Source: Marinosulfonomonas sp. PRT-SC04 (GTDB taxonomy: Bacteria > Pseudomonadota > Alphaproteobacteria > Rhodobacterales > Rhodobacteraceae). Taken from it: DNA of 5,712 nt. The stretch covers positions 1 to 5,712 of the forward strand of contig JPUR01000167.1 in NCBI GenBank assembly GCA_001321835.1. The letters are read 5' to 3'. Below, one piece after another: positions 1 through 5,403 of the stretch. A program made the translations under genes and the position numbers. Numbering within the stretch: position 1 is the first letter of the stretch; each line of letters opens with the position of its first letter. The notes beneath the pieces were generated by a model. The model was not told where the DNA came from. It was given only the letters and a program-made list of their open reading frames with translations, and searched no databases.

Positions 1-222
1 AATTTCCGCATCATATCACATCAGAACTTTCGGGTATTGGAGTGAGAGGGGTATAACAATCTTTTTACCTCAAATCATGAAATGCGCGATTAGGAGCTTC
101 GTCGCGGGTTTGTAGGTGGGTATCTGACATGCCTTGTATCATATCAGGTTTCGACCTTTGTTGTCTAATCTCAAGTATTGTCCAACGGGGGGTAGTTCGC
201 AAAGCTGACGTCCACCTTTTAT

Positions 223-294
223 TGCCTTTGCCGCGCAAAGGCAGCGCCCGGACCTCCCCCATGGGGAGGGCGCTTTGCACCCACCCCGAGGTCC
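223..294. repeat. cluster of nested GC-rich inverted repeats upstream of fabF
   Basis: Several perfect short inverted repeats are packed into about 70 bases. TGCCTTTG (223-230) pairs with CAAAGGCA (236-243) around a 5-base loop. CCTCCCC (253-259) pairs with GGGGAGG (263-269) around a 3-base loop, extended by GCGC (244-247) with GCGC (270-273). GGACCTC (250-256) also pairs with GAGGTCC (288-294), so alternative folds compete. There is no T tract, so it is not a clear intrinsic terminator. From general familiarity it resembles the palindromic intergenic repeats scattered in Rhodobacterales genomes, but copy number cannot be tested here. It could act as an mRNA-end structure for whatever lies upstream. 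Confidence 0.5.
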
Positions 295-465
295 AGACGC
301 GGTGCGTGATTGATGGGCTGCTTTGCGTGGCTAAATCATGGTTTGGGCGCGCTATCTGCGTGTTGATCACAAAATATGGGCGTATCCTTGCGGATTGCAC
401 TAGATAGGCTTGCCGAACTGGGGATTGGCGGGGTAATAGGATGTGAGCAGAATAAAACCGATATT

Positions 466-470
466 GGGGA
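466..470 (+). promoter_or_regulatory. ribosome binding site deciding the fabF start
   Basis: GGGGA lies five bases before the ATG at 476. It supports that start over the in-frame GTG at 443, which has only a weak GG-containing stretch upstream. Confidence 0.6.
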
Positions 471-475
471 ATGAT

Positions 476-1738
476 ATGCGCCGAGTTGTTGTGACAGGTT
501 TGGGAATGTTGACGCCGCTGGCTTGCGGGGTTGAGGAAACTTGGGCGCGGTTGATTGCGGGCGAGTCTGGTGCTGGGCCAATCACGCGGTTTGATGCCAG
601 TCATTTGCTGACCACTTATGCCTGCGAAATTCCGCTGGGCGATGGCACGGATGGCACCTTTAACCCCGATGACACCATGGCCGCCAAAGACCGGCGCAAG
701 GTCGATGACTTTATTCTCTATGGTATGGCCGCGGCCGATCAGGCGATTAAGGATTCCGGCTGGCAGCCCGAGGACGAGGAAAGCCGTTGCCGCACCGGTG
801 TGATGCTGGGCTCTGGCATTGGTGGTTTGCAGTCGATTGCCGAGGCGGCGATTACCTTGAAGGAACGCGGTCCGCGGCGGATTTCGCCGTTCTTTATTCC
901 CGGCTCGTTGATCAATCTGGCCTCGGGTCAGGTTTCGATCCGGTACGGCTTTAAAGGTCCGAACCATGCGGTGGTGACGGCCTGTTCAACCGGTGCGCAT
1001 GCGATTGGTGATGCGGCGCGGTTGATTATGTTGGATGATGCTGATGTGATGATTGCCGGTGGCACTGAAAGCCCGATTTGTGAGTTGGGCATTGCTGGTT
1101 TCAACGCGTGTAAGGCGCTGTCGACCAAGCGTGCTGATGATCCGAAATCGGCCAGCCGCCCCTATGACGAGGACCGCGATGGGTTTGTCATGGGCGAAGG
1201 CGCTGGTGTGGTGGTTCTGGAAGAATACGAGCACGCCAAGGCGCGTGGCGCGAAGATTTATGCCGAGATTTTGGGCTATGGTCTGTCGGGCGATGCCTAT
1301 CACATTACGGCGCCTGCCTCGGATGGCGATGGTGGGTTCCGCTCGATGGCGGCGGCGCTGAAGCGGGCCGGTTTGACGCCTGCTGATGTGGATTACATCA
1401 ATGCGCATGGCACATCGACGATGGCTGACACCATTGAATTGGCGGCGGTTGAGCGGTTGATGGGCGATGCGGCGTCTGGGATCACGATGTCCTCGACCAA
1501 ATCGGCGATTGGGCATTTATTGGGGGCTGCGGGCGCTGTTGAGGCGATTTTCTGTATCTTGGCGATGCGCGATCAGATTGCGCCACCGACTTTGAATTTG
1601 GATAAGGTGCCAGAGGGCACGAAGCTGGATCTGGCCCCGAAAGTGGCGGTGAAGCGTGAAATTAATGTGGTGTTGTCGAATTCATTTGGCTTTGGCGGGA
1701 CCAACGCCAGCCTTGTTATGGGCAAGGTAACAGACTGA
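476..1738 (+). CDS. fabF: 3-oxoacyl-[acyl-carrier-protein] synthase II (beta-ketoacyl-ACP synthase II)
   Basis: FabF condenses malonyl-ACP with a growing acyl-ACP in the cytoplasm, elongating fatty acids in type II synthesis, and in many bacteria handles the step from C16:1 to C18:1. The protein is 420 residues, normal for the family, with the N-terminus MRRVVVTGLGML. The thiolase-fold catalytic set is complete: nucleophile Cys170 in TACSTGAH, His311 in NAHGTST, Lys342 and His347 in STKSAIGHLLGAAG, and a C-terminal glycine-rich NSFGFGGTNASL. I chose the ATG at 476 because GGGGA at 466-470 sits five bases upstream and the protein then starts as family members do; a GTG at 443 would add 11 unlikely residues. 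The stop overlaps the mltG start (TGATG), so the two are probably co-transcribed and translationally coupled. Confidence 0.96.
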   Translation: MRRVVVTGLGMLTPLACGVEETWARLIAGESGAGPITRFDASHLLTTYACEIPLGDGTDGTFNPDDTMAAKDRRKVDDFILYGMAAADQAIKDSGWQPEDEESRCRTGVMLGSGIGGLQSIAEAAITLKERGPRRISPFFIPGSLINLASGQVSIRYGFKGPNHAVVTACSTGAHAIGDAARLIMLDDADVMIAGGTESPICELGIAGFNACKALSTKRADDPKSASRPYDEDRDGFVMGEGAGVVVLEEYEHAKARGAKIYAEILGYGLSGDAYHITAPASDGDGGFRSMAAALKRAGLTPADVDYINAHGTSTMADTIELAAVERLMGDAASGITMSSTKSAIGHLLGAAGAVEAIFCILAMRDQIAPPTLNLDKVPEGTKLDLAPKVAVKREINVVLSNSFGFGGTNASLVMGKVTD

Positions 1739-2883
1739 TGTGGCGGCATATTACATCGAACTTCCTGGTGGTGCTGTTGGCGGTGATCAGCGGTGTGATC
1801 CTGTTGGGCCAGAGCAAGTACAAAGAAGCTGGCCCATTGGAGCAGGCGATTTGTTTGCGGGTTGAAAGCGGCAGTAACATGCGGGCGGTGTCGGTTGATC
1901 TGGCGGAACGTGGTGCGGTCAGTAGTGGCACGATCTTTCGCATTGGGGCTGAGTATTCCGAGAAGACCCAGCTGTTAAAGGCTGGTAGCTTTTTGGTGCC
2001 TGAAGCGGCCTCGATGGTTGAGATTGTTGATATTGTGACCCGTGGCGGCAAGAACACTTGCGGCACCGAGATTGTTTATCGGGTCGGGATCCGGCGCAGT
2101 CAGATACAAGTGCGCGAGCTGGACCCCGAAACCAACAAATATGTGGAAAAACTGGTCTTTAATCCGGCTGAGGATGAGGTTCCCGCGGCCTATACCGAGG
2201 TTCGCTCTGAGGCGGATGTGCGGTTTCAGATTGCGCTGGCCGAAGGTGTGACCAGTTGGCAGATCGTTGAGGCACTTAAGGCGGCAGATTTCCTTGAGGG
2301 CGATGTGACTGAGATGCCGGCTGAGGGCATGTTGGCGCCGGACAGTTATGAGGTGAAGGCGGGCGCTGATCGTGCGACGCTTTTGCAAAAGATGCAGGAC
2401 GCGCAGGTTGAACGGCTTGAGGCGGCTTGGGCAACGCGTGCCGAGGGGCTGCCGCTGAAAAGCATGGAAGAGGCGTTGGTGCTGGCCTCGATCGTTGAGA
2501 AGGAAACCGGTCTTGCGGCTGAGCGCCGTCAGGTGGCCAGCGTGTTTATCAACCGCCTGAACCAAGGCATTCGTTTGCAAACTGATCCGACGGTGATTTA
2601 CGGCATCACCAAGGGGCAGAGCATTTTGGGCCGTGGTTTGCGCCGCAGTGAATTGCGCGCCAAGACCGATTACAACACCTATCAGATTAACGGTCTGCCA
2701 CCGGGGCCGATTGCCAATCCAGGCAAAGCGGCGATTGAAGCGGCGCTGAACCCAGATACCACCGAGTTTATATTCTTTGTGGCCGATGGCACCGGCGGGC
2801 ATGCGTTCGCCAAAACCCTGCGCGAGCATAATGATAATGTGGCCAAGTGGCGAGTGATTGAAGCGCAGCGCAGTAATAACTAG
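1738..2883 (+). CDS. mltG: endolytic murein transglycosylase MltG (YceG family)
   Basis: MltG is an inner-membrane lytic transglycosylase that cuts nascent peptidoglycan strands internally and is thought to set glycan chain length. The 381-residue protein begins with a short cytoplasmic tail and one membrane anchor (about residues 8-25, FLVVLLAVISGVILLG). A LysM-like part follows at about 40-104, then a stretch (about 105-165, with VRELDPETNKYVEKL) that I do not see in E. coli MltG and that looks like a lineage-specific insertion. The catalytic domain has EGVTSWQIV (169-177), the catalytic glutamate Glu254 in ASIVEKETG (equivalent to E. coli Glu218), RLQTDPTVIYG (279-289) and YNTYQINGLPPGPIANPG (312-329). 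All family motifs are intact. The start overlaps the fabF stop by one base. Older annotations call such proteins aminodeoxychorismate lyase, which is a misnomer for this family. Confidence 0.95.
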   Translation: MWRHITSNFLVVLLAVISGVILLGQSKYKEAGPLEQAICLRVESGSNMRAVSVDLAERGAVSSGTIFRIGAEYSEKTQLLKAGSFLVPEAASMVEIVDIVTRGGKNTCGTEIVYRVGIRRSQIQVRELDPETNKYVEKLVFNPAEDEVPAAYTEVRSEADVRFQIALAEGVTSWQIVEALKAADFLEGDVTEMPAEGMLAPDSYEVKAGADRATLLQKMQDAQVERLEAAWATRAEGLPLKSMEEALVLASIVEKETGLAAERRQVASVFINRLNQGIRLQTDPTVIYGITKGQSILGRGLRRSELRAKTDYNTYQINGLPPGPIANPGKAAIEAALNPDTTEFIFFVADGTGGHAFAKTLREHNDNVAKWRVIEAQRSNN

Positions 2884-2965
2884 GGTTTTCGTCTAATCCA
2901 CGGAAATATAAAGGTTTTGTTAACTCTACCGCACGGTGGAGGCGGCACAACTTTGGCGATTAAGC

Positions 2966-2994
2966 TTGACTTTGCGAACGCTCCAAAGTATACC
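2966..2994 (+). promoter_or_regulatory. sigma-70-type promoter, probably for the GTA cluster or a small leader RNA
   Basis: TTGACT (2966-2971) and TATACC (2989-2994) are separated by exactly 17 bases, close to the TTGACA-N17-TATAAT consensus. Transcription would start near 3001. It is the best promoter in the window and points toward g1. In Rhodobacter capsulatus the GTA promoter depends on the activator GafA; whether a GafA site is present cannot be judged here. The terminator-like hairpin only about 20 bases downstream of the start site makes it unclear how much transcription reaches g1. Confidence 0.6.
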
Positions 2995-3019
2995 TTAAGG
3001 CAAGCTAGAAGAAGTGGGC

Positions 3020-3064
3020 AAGCAGTCAGGGGTTAATTCCTTGGGCTGCTTTTTCATTTTTCTT
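3020..3064 (+). terminator. intrinsic terminator or attenuator in the GTA leader
   Basis: AAGCAGTC (3020-3027) pairs with GGCTGCTT (3044-3051), including one T-G wobble; after a bulge, AGGG (3028-3031) pairs with CCTT (3039-3042). The stem runs straight into a T-rich run (3050-3064, TTTTT CA TTTTT CTT). This is a good match to a rho-independent terminator on the plus strand. It could end mltG mRNA, end a roughly 60-base RNA started at the promoter just upstream, or attenuate transcription into the GTA genes. Confidence 0.6.
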
Positions 3065-3090
3065 GTGCGGATATTAAGCCGTTTGCAGAT

Positions 3091-3145
3091 CCCGAAATTT
3101 TAGATCTTCACGCACGTAAGTAACGTGAGGTGCTCGTATTTCGGG
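3091..3145 (+). promoter_or_regulatory. structured leader segment upstream of GTA g1
   Basis: CCCGAAAT (3091-3098) is the exact reverse complement of ATTTCGGG (3138-3145). Inside, CACGT (3113-3117) pairs with ACGTG (3123-3127) around the loop AAGTA, and CAC (3109-3111) pairs with GTG (3130-3132). The result is a plausible stem-internal loop-hairpin in the 5' leader, ending about 40 bases before the g1 start. No known riboswitch class is recognised. CACGT-N5-ACGTG could alternatively be a dyad operator for a DNA-binding regulator. Confidence 0.35.
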
Positions 3146-3186
3146 GCCTGTAAAATGCTGTGGCATGAGAGGCGAATTCAGACCAT

Positions 3187-3528
3187 ATGGCACTCAATAC
3201 ACCCCTAGGGGACGACAGCAATTCGGAAGAGATACTTCTGATTGCCGAAAATCACTTTGGCCGGATGCTACGCCGCGCCGAGGAAATCATTACAACGCTT
3301 GAAGATGAAAACAGCTGCGCCAGTAAAGAGGCGGCGGTGCGTATTCGTGACTTGGGCAAGGCCATGCAAACCACGCTGGATGAGAGGTCGAAACTTGAAA
3401 AGCTCCGCAAAAACAACGCAGGAATCGTGCACGATTACGCGCTCGATTTCGACGCGGCTCGCGATGAGATCGGGCGCAGAATGGCTCGCTTGCGCGACGC
3501 CGCAAGTTCAGGAGGAATTCCTGAATAA
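3187..3528 (+). CDS. gene transfer agent g1, small terminase-like protein
   Basis: The 113-residue protein matches in character the first gene of RcGTA-like clusters, which encodes the small terminase (TerS) that partners the large terminase during DNA packaging. Visible features are the acidic start MALNTPLGDDSNSEEI, the amphipathic helix NHFGRMLRRAEEIITTLED, a charged helical middle (about residues 47-75) and a last helix with DFDAARDEIGRRMARLRDAA. There is no helix-turn-helix that I can call with confidence. The ATG at 3187 has only a distant purine-rich element (GAGAGG, 3167-3172, 14 bases away), so translation may be weak or depend on leader structure. Its last codons carry the AGGAGG that serves the next gene. 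It appears intact, unlike the two genes after it. Family assignment rests on recalled similarity and position. Confidence 0.8.
   Translation: MALNTPLGDDSNSEEILLIAENHFGRMLRRAEEIITTLEDENSCASKEAAVRIRDLGKAMQTTLDERSKLEKLRKNNAGIVHDYALDFDAARDEIGRRMARLRDAASSGGIPE
3510..3515 (+). promoter_or_regulatory. strong ribosome binding site for the large terminase
   Basis: A perfect AGGAGG lies inside the end of g1. It is five bases before a CTG at 3521, and no ATG, GTG or TTG is available at that distance in the terminase frame. The site therefore points to CTG (3521) as the start or to a lost normal start codon. The next candidate in frame is TTG at 3554, which has no comparable site at the right distance. 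Confidence 0.55.
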
Positions 3529-4806
3529 TCTGGAGGATAACGAGATACTGTCGTTGCCCTATTTGTTCGATTTCTGGGCCTTTGATCACCAGCTGCCACC
3601 TGAGGGGGATTGGCGGACTTGGGTGATTATGGGCGGGCGCGGGGCCGGTAAACCCCGGGCTGGCGCTGAGTGGGTGCGCTCCGAAGTTGAAGGCTCGCGG
3701 CCCAAAGATATTGGCCGCTCAAGGCGGGTGGCTTTGGTCGGGGAAACCATTGAGCAGGCCCGCGAAGTTATGGTGTTCGGCGACAGCGGCATCTTGGCCT
3801 GCTCGCCGCCGGATCGACGCCCTGAATGGCAGGCCATCCGCAAGCGGTTGGTTTGGCCAAACGGGGCGGTTGCGCAGATTTTTTCAGCCCATGATCCCGA
3901 GAGTTTACGCGGGCCGCAGTTTGATGCGGCTTGGGTGGATGAGTTGGCCAAGTGGAAGAAGGCGCAAGAGGCGTGGGATATGTTGCAATTTGGGTTGCGA
4001 CTAGGGGACAACCCGCGCCAATGCGTCACCACCACACCAAAAAATGTCCGGTGTTAAAGGCCATTTTAGGCAATTCAACCACGGTGGTGACCACCGCCCC
4101 GACCGAGGCCAACCGCGCCTATCTGGCGGCCTCATTTCTGCAGGAGGTGCGGGCGCGTTATGCTGGCACCCGGTTGGGACGTCAGGAGTTGGACGGGGTG
4201 CTGCTTGAGGATGCCGAGGGGGCGTTATGGACCTCGGCGATGCTTGAAGAATTGCGACTTGAAGAGCCTGGCGAGTTGAGCCGCATCGTGGTGGCGATTG
4301 ATCCGCCTGTGACGGGCCATAAAGGCTCGGATGAATGCGGAATCATTGTGGTTGGCGCCAATTGCGAGGGCGAGCCGAAGGATTGGCATGCGGTGGTGTT
4401 GAAAGACGCCACCGTGAGTGCGGCCAGTCCGGCGACTTGGGCGCGGGCGGCGATTGCGATGATGCAGGAATACGGTGCGGATCGTTTGGTGGCCGAGGTC
4501 AATCAGGGCGGTGACATGGTGGAAAGCGTGATCCGCCAGATTGACCCGTTGGTGCCGTATCGCTCGGTTCATGCCTCAAAGGGCAAGATCGCTCGGGCTG
4601 AACCGGTGGCGGCGCTCTATGAGCAGGGGCGCATCAAACATTTGCGTGGCCTTGGTGAATTAGAGGATCAGATGTGTCTGATGACCACGCGCGGTTATGA
4701 GGGCAAGGCCAGTCCTGACCGCGTTGATGCACTGGTTTGGGCGCTGCATGAATTGATGATTGAGCCGGCTGCGAAATGGCGCAGACCGAGAGTTCGGGGT
4801 TTGTAA
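3521..4806 (+). pseudogene. GTA g2, large terminase (TerL), frame-broken with a damaged Walker A motif
   Basis: TerL is the ATPase-nuclease motor that pumps DNA into the prohead and cuts it. From CTG 3521 the ATPase part reads LPYLFDFWAFDHQLPPEGDWRT and then GGRGAGKP (residues 38-45, bases 3632-3655). Family members have GKT or GKS; the Pro at 3653-3655 (CCC, one base from ACC) should impair phosphate and magnesium binding. Walker B is present (AAWVDE, Asp at 3938-3940, Glu at 3941-3943), as is the coupling motif TTTPKN (4028-4045). The frame then stops at 4055-4057, while the homologous sequence resumes one frame back at 4051 with VLKAILGN. A single base restored within 4048-4051 would rejoin the halves into about 428 residues. 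The nuclease half keeps its acidic residues: Asp in AIDPP (4300-4302), Glu in AEVNQGG (4495-4497) and Asp in SPDRVDALVWAL (4726-4728). The start overlaps the end of g1, as in a coupled operon. Confidence 0.85.
4039..4057 (+). other. frame break in the terminase, next to a slippery heptamer
   Basis: In the upstream frame the codons are CCA AAA AAT GTC CGG TGT TAA. The downstream homologous frame is entered at GTG 4051, a -1 shift. A lost C or G in CCGG (4048-4051) explains it: restoring a C gives KNVPVLK and restoring a G gives KNVRVLK, both family-like. The bases 4039-4045 also form A-AAA-AAT in the correct register for ribosomal -1 slippage, which would give KKCPVLK. The nearest clear hairpin (CGGTGG/CCACCG, 4082-4096) is about 36 bases away, too far for a usual stimulator. 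Confidence 0.7.
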
Positions 4807-4813
4807 TATGTAT

Positions 4814-4890
4814 TTCCAAATGGTTCAAATATCCGCGCCGCAGGCAAGAAACTTTTAGGCCTGCGGCGCGGATATTTGGGCCATTTGGAA
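4814..4890. repeat. long near-perfect hairpin between terminase and portal
   Basis: Arms of 32 bases (4814-4845 and 4859-4890) are inverted repeats with a 13-base loop (4846-4858). The only differences are TT (4824-4825) opposite GG (4879-4880), which would still form wobble pairs in plus-strand RNA. The stem contains the GC-rich block CCGCGCCGCAGGC next to an AT-rich CAAATAT. No T tract follows directly. It begins eight bases after the terminase stop and ends 45 bases before the portal start. It may be a REP-like palindromic element or a processing and stability structure that separates g2 and g3 expression. It has no obvious target-site duplication. Confidence 0.85.
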
Positions 4891-4920
4891 GCTGTGATTT
4901 TCTGATTTTGGTGAAGAGAC

Positions 4921-4926
4921 GAGGAG
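4921..4926 (+). promoter_or_regulatory. ribosome binding site of the portal gene
   Basis: GAGGAG nine bases before the ATG at 4936 is a good Shine-Dalgarno match and fixes the portal start. It lies outside the large hairpin and so would remain accessible. Confidence 0.6.
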
Positions 4927-4935
4927 CTTCTTCTT

Positions 4936-5403
4936 ATGGCGTTTAATTTCTTTAGAAAGGGTGCTGTTGTGCCCGAACAAAAGGCCTCGGCGGCGGGGCC
5001 GGTGGTGGCGTATCACGGGGCTGGTCGAGTGGCGTGGAACCCGCGCGATGTGGTGTCTTTGACCCGCACTGGGTTTTTGGGCAATCCGATTGGGTTTCGC
5101 TGCGTGAAACTGGTGGCCGAGGCCGCTGCGGCGCTGCCTTTGGTGTTGCAGGATCGGGAACGGCGTTATGACGAGCATCCGTTGTTGGCTTTGATCCAGC
5201 ATCCGAATGCGGCCCAAGGGCGGGCCGAGTTGTTTGAGGCGCTGTATGGCCAGCTGTTGCTGACTGGCAATGGCTATCTTGAAGCGGTGACTGATGAGAC
5301 TGGCGCGGTTGTTGAGATCCATGTTTTGCGCAGTGATCGGATGAATGTGGTGCTGGGGGCAGATGGTTGGCGGTGGGCTCAACTGATCGATGCAACACAC
5401 TGA
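4936..5403 (+). pseudogene. GTA g3, HK97-type portal protein, cut short by an insertion sequence
   Basis: The portal is the ring through which DNA enters and leaves the capsid; it docks the terminase and the head-tail connectors. The N-terminal 145 or so residues are typical of the HK97/GTA portal family: MAFNFFRKG, GFLGNPIGFRCVKLVAEAAAALPLVL, the HPLLALIQHPNAAQGRAELFEALYGQLLLTGNGYLEAV segment, and VVEIHVLRSDRMNVVLGADGW. Family members run to about 390-400 residues, so some 60 percent is missing. The frame leaves the family pattern after GADGW (5359-5370), and the last residues (AQLIDATH) and stop are supplied by the end of an IS30-type element whose transposase reads on the other strand. The remainder of the portal presumably lies beyond the right edge, on the far side of the element. 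The truncated product lacks most of the portal core and should be non-functional. Confidence 0.85.

Larger units (their letters stand above)
1..475. other. non-coding region upstream of fabF
   Basis: No convincing gene is visible. The only plus-strand open frame of any size here (129-407) runs through the palindrome cluster, has an atypical Cys- and Arg-rich composition and no good ribosome binding site. acpP is often found just upstream of fabF in proteobacteria, but no acyl carrier protein signature (the DSL phosphopantetheine motif) is present, so acpP is either further left or elsewhere. I found no promoter for fabF that I would defend; TAGATA at 401-406 could be a -10 element but lacks a matching -35. 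Confidence 0.5.
2884..3186. other. intergenic control region between mltG and the GTA genes
   Basis: Three hundred bases without a gene. In order it holds a weak hairpin with no T tract just after mltG (arms 2924-2930 and 2935-2941, loop GCAC), a strong promoter-like pair (2966-2994), a terminator-like hairpin (3020-3064) and a second foldable block (3091-3145), all before the g1 start at 3187. The arrangement suggests that the GTA genes have their own promoter separate from fabF-mltG, with a long leader of roughly 185 bases. Confidence 0.6.

Noticed and set aside
129..407. Plus-strand open frame of 92 codons upstream of fabF
   Set aside because: It runs through the palindrome cluster, has no credible ribosome binding site, an unnatural Cys/Arg-rich composition and no recognised motif.
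65..967. Minus-strand open frame of 300 codons
   Set aside because: Most of it is the antisense of fabF, with shadow composition rich in Arg, Gln, His and Pro; the remainder crosses the non-coding palindromes.
1975..2829. Minus-strand open frame of 284 codons opposite mltG
   Set aside because: It is the antisense of a clearly conserved mltG and its composition is typical of a shadow frame.
2924..2941. Hairpin just after mltG as its terminator
   Set aside because: The stem is only seven pairs and no T tract follows; the 3020-3064 structure is a better terminator candidate.
3242..3520. Upstream extension of the terminase frame through g1
   Set aside because: This part reads g1 in the wrong frame and shows no terminase similarity until about LPYLFDFWAF; the ribosome binding site at 3510 supports a start near 3521.
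4082..4096. Perfect CGGTGG-TGA-CCACCG hairpin as a frameshift stimulator
   Set aside because: It starts about 36 bases after the slippery heptamer, beyond the usual 5-9 base spacing, and it encodes ordinary terminase residues.
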